Source: Candidatus Gastranaerophilales bacterium (lineage in GTDB: Bacteria > Cyanobacteriota > Vampirovibrionia > Gastranaerophilales > Gastranaerophilaceae). Taken from it: a DNA stretch of 31,376 nucleotides. The translations under genes and the position numbers were made by a program. Location of the stretch: assembly GCA_947624665.1 (NCBI GenBank), contig CANQLK010000004.1, positions 1 through 31,376 on the forward strand, read 5' to 3'. A model generated the notes under the pieces. The model had not been told where the DNA came from, ran no database searches, and worked only from the letters and a program-made list of their open reading frames with translations. Positions 21,741-29,394 of the stretch are shown in pieces; position 1 is the first letter of the stretch, and each line of letters begins with the position of its first letter.

Positions 21741-23429
21741 TTATTTAATATTTGAGAATGTCCAAGCATCGTTAGCGGGAGTAGTAGCTGCCTGATAATC
21801 TGCGCCTGAAACTCCGCCTTCATCACTTCCGTGAGCTATCGGTTTATACAATCTGTTATAATATTCGATAACCATTCTGTCGGAATTAAAGTATGATTCG
21901 GCAGTTCTGATAGCCTGTCGCATCATAGTTGCCCATTTTAACTTATCATTATAATATGTCGGGATAATTTGATTTTCTATAATATCCATCATACATTCAT
22001 AATCTTTTTTGTGTCTTTGTTCCCAAGGAATATTATCATCCAATCCCGGATATTCGATAGTATAACCGTTAATTCCCGGGAATGTACCTTCAACAGTCCA
22101 ACCGTCAAATGTTGATAAGTGCAATGCTCCGTTAGCATTAGCGCTCATGCCTGAAGTACCTGATGCTTCGAACGGTCTTAAAGGAGTATTTAACCATATA
22201 TCGGAAGCTCTTTTTAATTTTCCGCTCAAATCCAATTCATAGCCAGTTAAAACGACTACGTTTTTCATTGAATAAGAACTTCTTAATATTTTGTTAAACA
22301 TTTCCTTACCGCTGACATCATCGGGGTGGAATTTACCTGCGAATATTAATTGAACTTTATTTTCGTTTAAGAGTTTTAATATTCTGTTTTCATCCATAAA
22401 GATAAGCCAAGCACGTTTGTAGTCGGCAAATCTTCTTGCCCAAGTAATTGTTAATACGTTCGGATCAAGTCTTTTACCTACGGTATTAGCGATAAATTCA
22501 AATACTTCCTTTTTCATTTCCTTTTTGGATTCAAGCAGAGCTTCAAGGTTATCCGTTTTCATTCTGCTATCCTGCCAGTAGTGAAGGTTAACGGCATTAG
22601 TGATAGCTCTAATCGGGCATCTGCCTTCAACCCACTTCCACATTTTGTTTGATACCAAACCGTGAAGCTGAGAAACTGCATTTGCCAATCTTGACATTCT
22701 AAGTGCCGCAACAGTTAAAGAGAACTGTTCACCGCCCAATTGAACGGCTTCTTCTCTTGAACGTCCTGCAAAGAACCCGCCTTTAAGTAAATTATCAACC
22801 CAATGAACTTCATTACCTGCAGCAACCGGAGTATGAGTTGTAAATACAACTTTTTCTCTTACTTTTTGTAAGTCACCGTTATATTGATTTAACAATTCAA
22901 ATGCGGCAGGGAGTGCATGTCCTTCGTTCAGGTGTACGCAATCAAAGTTATAACCTATTTTTTGAAGTATTCTTATACCTGCAACACCTAAAACCGTTTC
23001 TTGTGCTATTCTTATTTTTTCGTTTCCGTCATATAACTTATGCGAAATAGACCTTGCCCATTCGGAGTTTTCTTCCGTATCCGTTGTTAAGAAATATACA
23101 GGACAAGTATCAAATATACCCGGCTCAAGTTTAAAAGCTTTTACTTTTACTTTTTCTCCGTATATTTCAACTTCTACGGATTGATTAATGTCGGTTAAGA
23201 AATCATAATGTTTTCTTATATAAGCAACTTCAACATTACCGTCATGGTCAATTCTTTGATTATAATAACCGTATGACCAAAGCATTGTAACACCGACCAT
23301 AGGCATTTGAAGATATCCTGCGGACAACATGTGTGAACCTGCCAAGAATCCTAAACCGCCCGAATATGTTGCTATAGATTGATCTATTGCTATTTCCATT
23401 GAAAAATATGCTACATTTGGTAGTCCCAT
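21741..23429 (-). CDS. Alpha-glucan phosphorylase-like protein (GT35) lacking the PLP lysine
   Basis: This is a short (562 aa) archaeal/thermophile-type GlgP homologue. Family blocks: YFSMEIAIDQSIATYSGGLG (8-27), HLNEGHA (166-172), VFTTHTPVAAGNEV (195-208), TWARRFADYKRAWL (329-342, phosphate-site K338/R339), IFAGKFHP and RPFEASGTSGMSANANGALH (418-437). In phosphorylases the last block reads GTxxMK, and the Lys forms the Schiff base with pyridoxal phosphate; here the residue is Ser429. If the reading is right, the enzyme cannot bind PLP in the normal way. It may have a different glucan-transferase or binding role. AGGAG precedes the ATG. Own promoter at 23483-23511 and terminator at 21693-21727, so it is a single-gene unit. 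Confidence 0.85.
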   Translation of the reverse strand: MGLPNVAYFSMEIAIDQSIATYSGGLGFLAGSHMLSAGYLQMPMVGVTMLWSYGYYNQRIDHDGNVEVAYIRKHYDFLTDINQSVEVEIYGEKVKVKAFKLEPGIFDTCPVYFLTTDTEENSEWARSISHKLYDGNEKIRIAQETVLGVAGIRILQKIGYNFDCVHLNEGHALPAAFELLNQYNGDLQKVREKVVFTTHTPVAAGNEVHWVDNLLKGGFFAGRSREEAVQLGGEQFSLTVAALRMSRLANAVSQLHGLVSNKMWKWVEGRCPIRAITNAVNLHYWQDSRMKTDNLEALLESKKEMKKEVFEFIANTVGKRLDPNVLTITWARRFADYKRAWLIFMDENRILKLLNENKVQLIFAGKFHPDDVSGKEMFNKILRSSYSMKNVVVLTGYELDLSGKLKRASDIWLNTPLRPFEASGTSGMSANANGALHLSTFDGWTVEGTFPGINGYTIEYPGLDDNIPWEQRHKKDYECMMDIIENQIIPTYYNDKLKWATMMRQAIRTAESYFNSDRMVIEYYNRLYKPIAHGSDEGGVSGADYQAATTPANDAWTFSNIK

Positions 23430-23482
23430 TCAGCTCTCCTTTTATTATCTGAACAATTGTTTAACTATCTGTTTATTTCAAT

Positions 23483-23511
23483 TTTATACCAACAAGATAA
23501 CAAAAAAGCAA
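23483..23511 (-). promoter_or_regulatory. Sigma-70-type promoter of the glgP-like gene
   Basis: On the minus strand: TTGCTT, 17-nt spacer, TATAAA, 53 nt before the start codon. The palindrome AACAATTGTT (23452-23461) lies in the leader. Confidence 0.5.
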
Positions 23512-23563
23512 ATATTTCTCAAATATATTTGAACCAAAATTTTTCTGCAATTTCGTTAAATCA

Positions 23564-23592
23564 TTGTTATTACTGGTATAGTGCTATATAAT
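23564..23592 (+). promoter_or_regulatory. Sigma-70-type promoter of the SerB-like gene
   Basis: TTGTTA, 17-nt spacer, perfect TATAAT, 29 nt before the ATG. AGGA serves as ribosome-binding site. Confidence 0.7.
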
Positions 23593-23621
23593 TAAATTAA
23601 CAATTATAAAAGGAATTTAAT

Positions 23622-24248
23622 ATGAAACTTGCGGTTTTTGATTTTGATTCTACTCTAATGGAAGGTGAAACACTTGAGTTTATTGCTAAAGAATATAATA
23701 TTCAAGACGTAATGAAACAAATTACTACTGAAGCTATGGAAGGCAAAATTGATTTTTTTGAAAGCCTCATTAAAAGGGTTTCTCTTCTAAAAGGTGCTAA
23801 AGAAGATAAAATTAAAAAGATCTGCGAACATCTTCCCTATACAAAAGGTGCAAAAAATACTATTTCTGAATTAAAAAAAATGGGTTATAAAACAGTATGC
23901 TTTTCAGGCGGATATGAAACAGCTACAATCCCCGCGCAAAAGGCTTTAGGATATGATGCCCAATTCTCCAACATATTTCATTTCAAAAACGGAGAACTTA
24001 CGGGCATGCTTGGCGGTGAAATGATGTTCTCCGACAGTAAAGGCAAAATGCTCAAAAGACTTCAAAATATTTTAAATATAGATGAAAAAGATACAATAAC
24101 AGTAGGGGACGGCGCTAATGACATAAGTATGTTTAACTATGCCTCAAAACGCATAGCTTTTTGCGCAAAACCCATCCTTAAACAGCACTCTAATATTATT
24201 ATTGACAACAAAGATTTATCCGAAATCCTTAATTATATTAACGAATAA
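23622..24248 (+). CDS. HAD-family phosphoserine phosphatase-like protein
   Basis: Motif I is DFDST (7-11), with the nucleophile Asp7 and acid Asp9. Motif II is the Ser in CFSGG, motif III is a Lys in DSKGKM, and motif IV is VGDGANDISM. The cap region LKGAKEDKIKKICEHLPYTKG resembles SerB, and the length (208 aa) equals the catalytic part of SerB. Hydrolysis of phosphoserine to serine is the best guess. Related HAD phosphatases with the same motifs act on homoserine phosphate or sugar phosphates, so the substrate is not certain. It is a single gene with its own promoter. Confidence 0.85.
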   Translation: MKLAVFDFDSTLMEGETLEFIAKEYNIQDVMKQITTEAMEGKIDFFESLIKRVSLLKGAKEDKIKKICEHLPYTKGAKNTISELKKMGYKTVCFSGGYETATIPAQKALGYDAQFSNIFHFKNGELTGMLGGEMMFSDSKGKMLKRLQNILNIDEKDTITVGDGANDISMFNYASKRIAFCAKPILKQHSNIIIDNKDLSEILNYINE

Positions 24249-24313
24249 CGAAAAATTTCTCTTTTTTCTTTTTTCCCCCACCACGCCCTGGCACGCCTGA
24301 GATACTCCTTCAA
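24249..24313. other. Pyrimidine-rich intergenic stretch between convergent genes
   Basis: After the SerB-like stop comes a T/C run (TTTCTCTTTTTTCTTTTTTC and more) and then a C- and G-richer segment. No stable terminator hairpin was found. Confidence 0.3.
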
Positions 24314-24472
24314 TCAGCAAACAAAGGCAATACTTATTGTATAAAAATTATCGTCATAATTTGTTATTGCCCATCTTAAAACATCATAGCCCATTTCTTT
24401 AAGCTCGTTTTCTATGTATTCCGAGGTAAAAACTTTCGGTATTCTTACTTTTACTTCTTCCGTCGCAATCAT
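24314..24472 (-). CDS. Small ORF coupled to glmS, 52 aa, unknown
   Basis: The frame starts MIATEEVKVRIPKVFTSEYI, continues ENELKEMGYDVLRW and ends ..YTISIAFVC before TGA. It begins with an ATG that overlaps the glmS stop (TAATG), so translation is probably coupled. The alternating hydrophobic/charged pattern (strand, helix ENELKEMGYD, strand VLRWAIT, strand FYTISIAFV) looks like a small folded alpha/beta protein rather than chance. No family is recognised. Confidence 0.5.
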   Translation of the reverse strand: MIATEEVKVRIPKVFTSEYIENELKEMGYDVLRWAITNYDDNFYTISIAFVC

Positions 24473-26319
24473 TATTCCACCGTTACCGATTTCGCCAAAT
24501 TTCTGGGTTGGTCAACATCTTTACCCAAAAATTCCGCAATGTAATATGACAACAGCTGTAAAGGTACACACGCCAATACGGGTGATAATATTTCACTGAC
24601 TTTTGGTAGTTTTATAACATCATCAAAAATATTATTGATATTTTCATCCTCACTGGAAGTTAGTGCTATAAGCTTTGCATTTCTCGCTTTAGCTTCTTCA
24701 CAATTTGAAAGAACCTTCTCGTATGTAATTCCTCCGGGTATTAATATGGATAGGACGGGCATGGTTTCATCCAGCATTGCAATCGGCCCGTGTTTAAGCT
24801 CACCTGCGGGATATCCAGTAGCATTTATATAACTTATTTCTTTCAGCTTCAAGGCGCCTTCTAATGCCGTTGCGAGATTTATTCCTCTTGCGATATATAT
24901 GAAGTTTTTATAAGAAGAATATTTTCTTGCACATGCCTGAATTACGGAAGTATCAGAAAGAATACTTTCGATTTTTGAAGGGAGTTGAATCATTTCGTGT
25001 TTAAGATTTTGAAGATAAGATTTAGGCAGCGAATCTTTTATTTCTGCAAGGTGGATTGCAAGCAGATAGAAGGATATTAATTGTGCGATATAAGATTTAG
25101 TTGCGGCAACACTGACTTCTATACCTGCATTTAGCGGAATCAAACTGTCAGCCAGCCTTGCCATATTTGAATCGGGTCTGTTTGTAATAATTAATATATG
25201 AGCATTTTTTGATTTTGCCTGTTTAATTGCGGTAATTGTATCAGCTGTTTCGCCTGATTGTGATACTCCGATTACCAAGGTTGAAGAATCCGTTGTTGTT
25301 CTTTTGTATATATATTCGCTTGAAGCTTCCACTTCAACTGAAATTCCCGCAAATTCTTCCATTAAAAACTTACCAGCCATTGCGGCATGCAAAGAAGTTC
25401 CGCAGGCTATTATTTGAATTTTATTCAAATTTTTTAATATATCTTTATTCAAAGATACTTCATTTAAAATGACCGGATTTTGAATATCAGATATTTTACC
25501 GTTCAGGACATTTCTGATAACATCAGGCTGTTCATTAATTTCTTTAAGCATATAGTGTTTATAGCCGAGTTTACTTAAAGCAACGGGTTCCCAAGGCAGA
25601 ACTTCAATTTTTTTAACCTGCTCGATTCCTTCTATATCTGTTATTTTTATCTTATCTTTTGAAATAACTGCAATTTCATTATCTTCAAGATAAATAGCAC
25701 GTTTTGTATATTCAATAAGAGCGGTGGTATCACTTGCGATGAAGTTTTCGCCTTCTCCAACTCCTACAAGCATTGGTGCGTGTTTTCTTGCTCCAACTAT
25801 AATATCGGGTTCATCTTCATGAATAAGACATATAGCGTAGGCTCCCTGTAATTTTTTTACCGCATTTCTGACCGCAGCTTCCAAGTTTTTTGTATTAGCG
25901 TACTCATCCGCTATCAGGTGTGCAATTACTTCGGTATCAGTTTGTGATTTAAATTTACAGCCTTTTGAAATAAGAATTTCCCTGAGTTCTTTGTAATTTT
26001 CGATAATGCCGTTATGAACAACAGCAAGTTTTCCGCAAGTACAAGTATGGGGATGAGCATTTATAACGGAAGGATTTCCGTGAGTAGCCCAACGTATATG
26101 CCCAATACCGCTTGTAGGATTTTTTATTTCCGATTTATTGGTTTCAAGCTCATTTTTCAGGTTAATTAATTTCCCCAAAGCTTTGTATATTTTTATTTTA
26201 TTTTCATCTCTAAGAGCTATACCTGCCGAATCATAGCCTCTGTACTCAAGGTTAGTAAGCCCTTTTAATATTACGTCAATTACATCTCCCTTACCTGTAT
26301 AACCTACAATTCCGCACAT
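24472..26319 (-). CDS. glmS: Glutamine-fructose-6-phosphate aminotransferase (isomerizing)
   Basis: The enzyme makes glucosamine 6-phosphate from fructose 6-phosphate and glutamine, the first committed step to UDP-GlcNAc for peptidoglycan and LPS. MCGIVGYTG exposes the N-terminal nucleophile Cys of the glutaminase domain. GLTNLEYRGYDSAG, HIRWATHG and HNGIIENY follow. Two SIS domains hold CGTSLHAA, SQSGETADT, ATKSY and KLKEISYINATGYPAGELKHGP, and the C-terminus is QPRNLAKSVTVE, as in all GlmS. The length of 615 aa is normal. AAAGGA lies about 10 nt before the ATG. No glmS ribozyme-like leader is evident in the roughly 100 nt between it and the divergent ogt. Confidence 0.98.
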   Translation of the reverse strand: MCGIVGYTGKGDVIDVILKGLTNLEYRGYDSAGIALRDENKIKIYKALGKLINLKNELETNKSEIKNPTSGIGHIRWATHGNPSVINAHPHTCTCGKLAVVHNGIIENYKELREILISKGCKFKSQTDTEVIAHLIADEYANTKNLEAAVRNAVKKLQGAYAICLIHEDEPDIIVGARKHAPMLVGVGEGENFIASDTTALIEYTKRAIYLEDNEIAVISKDKIKITDIEGIEQVKKIEVLPWEPVALSKLGYKHYMLKEINEQPDVIRNVLNGKISDIQNPVILNEVSLNKDILKNLNKIQIIACGTSLHAAMAGKFLMEEFAGISVEVEASSEYIYKRTTTDSSTLVIGVSQSGETADTITAIKQAKSKNAHILIITNRPDSNMARLADSLIPLNAGIEVSVAATKSYIAQLISFYLLAIHLAEIKDSLPKSYLQNLKHEMIQLPSKIESILSDTSVIQACARKYSSYKNFIYIARGINLATALEGALKLKEISYINATGYPAGELKHGPIAMLDETMPVLSILIPGGITYEKVLSNCEEAKARNAKLIALTSSEDENINNIFDDVIKLPKVSEILSPVLACVPLQLLSYYIAEFLGKDVDQPRNLAKSVTVE

Positions 26320-26388
26320 CTTTAATTTTTCCTTTTATAACTTTCAGTCTGATATTCATATAATACACTATACAAAACTTAAATGATA

Positions 26389-26417
26389 TTAAATTATTAT
26401 AAAGTTTTTTGTAAAAT
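26389..26417 (+). promoter_or_regulatory. Promoter of ogt, leaderless type
   Basis: TTAAAT, 17-nt spacer, TAAAAT. The -10 box ends exactly 6 nt before the ATG, which puts +1 on the start codon. Confidence 0.45.
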
Positions 26418-26423
26418 ATCTTT

Positions 26424-26912
26424 ATGTACTATATTTCAAAATACACAAGTCCCTTTGGAGAAATTACATACGCAAGTGACGGCGAATATATAATCGGATT
26501 GTGGTTCGACGGGCAAAAATACTTTGGTTCGACAGTAAAGAATAAAATTTATATTCGGCAAGAATGTGCTATTTTAAATCAAGCCAAGGATTGGCTTAAC
26601 GGATATTTTAATAACAAGAAACCGAAAGCCGATGAACTGCCATTATTACTGACAGGAAGCAGTTTTCAAAACAAAATATGGAACGCAATAAAAGAAATTC
26701 CTTACGGGAAAACGATTTCATATAAAGAACTTGCCGAGAATTGTAATATAACAGTATTTTCTCAAGCTGTAGGTCAGGCTGTCGGAAGAAATCCTATTTC
26801 CATAATCATCCCATGTCATAGAATTATAGGAACAGACGGAAGTCTAAAAGGTTATGCCGCAGGAATTACAATAAAACAAAGGCTTCTTCAATTTGAAGGC
26901 CGTATTAAATAA
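26424..26912 (+). CDS. ogt: Methylated-DNA-protein-cysteine methyltransferase (Ogt/AGT)
   Basis: This suicide repair protein takes the alkyl group from O6-alkylguanine onto a Cys. The C-terminal DNA-binding half is clear: FQNKIWNAIKEIPYGKTISY (81-100), QAVGRNPISIIIPCHRIIGT with acceptor Cys131 in PCHR, and the Asn hinge in GRNP. The 162-aa length is normal and the N-terminal half is short and diverged. The last 20 codons and stop lie in a 69-bp direct repeat whose second copy is at 29295-29363. The intact gene here lacks the right arm of the terminator hairpin that the second copy retains. There is no Shine-Dalgarno. Confidence 0.95.
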   Translation: MYYISKYTSPFGEITYASDGEYIIGLWFDGQKYFGSTVKNKIYIRQECAILNQAKDWLNGYFNNKKPKADELPLLLTGSSFQNKIWNAIKEIPYGKTISYKELAENCNITVFSQAVGQAVGRNPISIIIPCHRIIGTDGSLKGYAAGITIKQRLLQFEGRIK

Positions 26913-26916
26913 ATTA
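26848..26916 (+). repeat. Direct repeat, left copy (3' end of intact ogt)
   Basis: 69 bp matching 29295-29363 with four mismatches and no gaps. It spans the last 20 ogt codons (from Gly143), the stop and a few bases beyond. The match ends abruptly where the loop of the terminator hairpin would meet its right arm. Confidence 0.95.
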
Positions 26917-27044
26917 TAAGCAATATATCAAAATTTAGGCAGATATTTCTGTATACCGTAATTTTAATTTTATTTTTTCACTTCAGTACTTAATTTTTAG
27001 TTTTATATCAAAAAATAAAACAGAAATAGTATATTAAAAATTTC

Positions 27045-27073
27045 TTGAAAAGAAAATTATATTTAAGTAAAAT
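27045..27073 (+). promoter_or_regulatory. Promoter of the FdtA-like gene, leaderless type
   Basis: TTGAAA, 17-nt spacer, TAAAAT. The -10 box ends exactly 6 nt before the ATG at 27080, so the mRNA should start at the start codon. No Shine-Dalgarno is present. Confidence 0.6.
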
Positions 27074-27079
27074 AAATCT

Positions 27080-27448
27080 ATGCACAAGGATTTTTATTTA
27101 GTAGATATAGATATTAAAACAGATGGCAGAGGAAGTTTAACAGCATTTGAAAAAGACTTCAATTGCCCTTTCGAAATAAAAAGAGTATTTTGTATAGCAA
27201 AAGTTCCTAATAAAGATATAATAAGAGCCAATCATATTAATAAAAATACCTCAATGGTTTTAATTGCATTGCAAGGAAATTGTGTTGTAGAGTGTAATAA
27301 AACGGAGAAAGTTATATTAAATTCTCCAGATAAAGGAATTTTTATAGGGAAAGGTGTGCATAGAAAACTGTACAAGTTTTCTAAAAATGCATTAGTATTA
27401 TGCTTGTGCGATAATTATTATGACAAATTAGAATATGATAGAGAGTAA
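27080..27448 (+). CDS. FdtA/WxcM-like sugar-isomerase cupin
   Basis: The 122-aa single cupin shows DGRGSLTAFE, IKRVFCIAKVPNKDIIRANHINK (with the His motif at 52-54) and LIALQGNCVVECN. This is the order of TDP-4-keto-6-deoxy-glucose 3,4-ketoisomerases (FdtA, QdtA) and the WxcM C-domain. These enzymes prepare 3-amino-3,6-dideoxy sugars for O-antigen or S-layer glycans. In FdtA the catalytic pair is H-A-H in GGHAHK; here it reads NHINK, so His52 is kept but the second His is Asn54. Activity may therefore be altered. Its stop is 3 nt before the GT-C-like start, so the two form an operon. No dTDP-sugar synthesis genes are in the window. Confidence 0.8.
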   Translation: MHKDFYLVDIDIKTDGRGSLTAFEKDFNCPFEIKRVFCIAKVPNKDIIRANHINKNTSMVLIALQGNCVVECNKTEKVILNSPDKGIFIGKGVHRKLYKFSKNALVLCLCDNYYDKLEYDRE

Positions 27449-27451
27449 TAT

Positions 27452-29221
27452 ATGAGAAATAGACTTATATTTTGGTTAATTCCTATTTCTATTTTTATGA
27501 TTTTTCTCATTATAAATCAATATGTTTCCAGAGAAACGTTGGTTGATAATTTTAGATTTTATGCTTATCATTTAGAATTCATAAAAAAAATAAATGAAAT
27601 TCACATTAATATATTTGACGCAGTATCAAACAGTTTTTCAGCTTTAGCACATACTAATTCTTCTTTTTTGGCTGTACATATTATTTCTTTTTTAGGTGCT
27701 TTATTTGGAAATTCCCGTAAAATTTTTGTATTTTTAATAGCTTTAGTTTATCTAATTCCATCACTTCTTTTGACCTATTGGCTTTTTAAAAAAGAATTTA
27801 TTAAAAATAAAAATATAAATATTTCTACCGGTATAATATTATATTTATATTTAATCTTAAATATATTTTACTGGATTCCGGCATTAAGAGGAATGCCTGA
27901 TCTTGCAGGATTAATTCCGTTTATAATTTTATTCTGTTTCGTATTTAATACTAAATTTTATGAAAAAATAAAACTTGAAAAATTATTTGTATTTGGCTTT
28001 TCGTTTTTTTTGGTGTTTATATTACGAAGAACTTTTGCACCTGCACTTCTTGATTTATGTGTAGCTTGTTTTTTCTTTTCATTATATGAAATTCTTTTAC
28101 AATATAAACAAAAAAGTATTGTAAATGTTCCTCTCAAAATTACTTTTATTTTTAAAAATTTATTAATACCATCCTTTATTTTTTTACTTTTAATTATATT
28201 TATAATGCCCGAATTCTCTCAATATTTATTTTCAGGCTTAATGTTTGAAGAATGCAGATTATATTTAGTCAATAAGTACGAAAATTTTATTAATGCTTTA
28301 AATTATATTAATCCTGTATTTCTATTAATTGGTTGTTATGGAATATTCAAAGGATTGGAAAATACAGAATCTAAGAAATTTACTATATTCTCTCTAATAT
28401 ATTTTTTATTTTATTTCATAATATTTATTGTGTTAGAAGAATTATTATTTGAATACTTTATTCAAATTGCTTTCATATTTAATATTTATGTTATGTATGG
28501 AATTTATAATATTTCTACAAATGTAGAGAATATACAAAATAGTAACTTATTAACTAAAATAAAAAAAAATATATACACAGTTTTATTGATATTGTTTATA
28601 ATACTAAACTTCAATATATTCTTCTTTGCAGATAATGATAAAATACAAATAAAAAATGTATTTTCAAAGTTAAATGAGAAATCCAGACCTATAAATCCGA
28701 TTGATTATCCTGCCTTTAAAGAAATGTATAACTTCATGAAAAGTGAATATAATAAAAATAACAGTTTCACATTTACATCTTTTACTGATTTAAGATTGTT
28801 TGATCCTGAGACTATTGTATATTTTAGCTTTTTAAATCATGATAATGCTTTTAGTAAGAACGTAATAAATGCAGTAGCTCCAAATACTTTTGGTTTATCA
28901 TTGGACAGCTATAATGCAGATTTTGTTGTAACTATCAACCCTTGGGGGACGACAAACATTAGTGAAAATATATATTTACCAATATCTATACCAAATTCTG
29001 ATTTTATAAAAGGAGAAGGAATAAGCAAATATTATAAAATGGTAAAAGAAATCCCGCTTATAGAAGATGCCAATTGTAAAATATATATCTGGAAAAAAGA
29101 GAAACCAATACCATATAGCGAAATGGAAAGAATTGCTCAAAAATTTATAGAAAAAGCTCCGGAATATTCTGAAATGGTAAACAATCAACTCAATGATTTT
29201 AGGAATAAAAATAAATACTAA
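27452..29221 (+). CDS. GT-C-like polytopic membrane protein (589 aa)
   Basis: About 10-12 hydrophobic helices lie in residues 5-395 (first LIFWLIPISIFMIFLII). An acidic site DNFRF (from residue 32) follows helix 1. A soluble domain makes up the last 195 residues. It is homologous in layout to the 607-aa protein at 350-2173: the FILRR motif after a middle helix, a MPDLAGLIPFIILF-type helix matching LSEISNLILIFLL, and a terminal ..KAPEYSEMVNNQ.. helix matching ..VPEYKENYN... A GT-C glycosyltransferase or glycan-modifying role is inferred. The neighbouring FdtA-like gene supports a surface-sugar role. GAGAG within the end of the upstream gene may serve as ribosome site. Confidence 0.75.
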   Translation: MRNRLIFWLIPISIFMIFLIINQYVSRETLVDNFRFYAYHLEFIKKINEIHINIFDAVSNSFSALAHTNSSFLAVHIISFLGALFGNSRKIFVFLIALVYLIPSLLLTYWLFKKEFIKNKNINISTGIILYLYLILNIFYWIPALRGMPDLAGLIPFIILFCFVFNTKFYEKIKLEKLFVFGFSFFLVFILRRTFAPALLDLCVACFFFSLYEILLQYKQKSIVNVPLKITFIFKNLLIPSFIFLLLIIFIMPEFSQYLFSGLMFEECRLYLVNKYENFINALNYINPVFLLIGCYGIFKGLENTESKKFTIFSLIYFLFYFIIFIVLEELLFEYFIQIAFIFNIYVMYGIYNISTNVENIQNSNLLTKIKKNIYTVLLILFIILNFNIFFFADNDKIQIKNVFSKLNEKSRPINPIDYPAFKEMYNFMKSEYNKNNSFTFTSFTDLRLFDPETIVYFSFLNHDNAFSKNVINAVAPNTFGLSLDSYNADFVVTINPWGTTNISENIYLPISIPNSDFIKGEGISKYYKMVKEIPLIEDANCKIYIWKKEKPIPYSEMERIAQKFIEKAPEYSEMVNNQLNDFRNKNKY

Positions 29222-29294
29222 AATATATTTCTTTGATGCAATATAAATATTTTATTAAAGTATTGTTAAAGTACAATATTAAGACATGTAATTT

Positions 29295-29363
29295 AAGGCT
29301 ATGCCACAGGAATTACAATAAAACAAAGGCTTCTTCAATTTGAAGACCGTATTAAGTAAATTA
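29295..29363 (+). repeat. Direct repeat, right copy (ghost 3' end of ogt)
   Basis: Second copy of 26848-26916. The frame is still open and ends in TAA: GYATGITIK...EDRIK against GYAAGITIK...EGRIK in the intact gene. Two of the four mismatches change amino acids, two are synonymous. There is no start or upstream ogt sequence, so it is not a gene. It runs directly into the complete terminator hairpin. Confidence 0.95.
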
Positions 29364-29371
29364 ATACGGTC
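29345..29371. terminator. Terminator hairpin, probably the former ogt terminator
   Basis: GACCGTATTAA and TTAATACGGTC form a perfect 11-bp stem with a 5-nt loop, followed by TAAATTT. The left arm lies in the ghost ogt end. It now stands 3' of the GT-C-like gene and 24 nt beyond the stop of ppiC on the other strand, so it may serve both. The T-tract is weak. Confidence 0.65.
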
Positions 29372-29394
29372 TAAATTTAATATAAAAACATTAA

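Larger units (their letters stand above)
26917..29294 (+). mobile_element. Candidate two-gene cassette inserted at the ogt 3' end
   Basis: The segment carries an FdtA-like cupin gene and a GT-C-like membrane protein gene under one promoter. It is bracketed by the 69-bp ogt-end repeats and is visibly more AT-rich than its neighbours. It separates ogt from a terminator that matches its 3' end. It has no integrase, transposase or inverted ends. The layout is that of an att-flanked insertion, but homologous or illegitimate recombination could give the same result. Confidence 0.6.

Noticed and set aside
29295..29363. Second ogt gene
   Set aside because: Only the last 20 codons are present, with no start or upstream homology. 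It is treated as a repeat.
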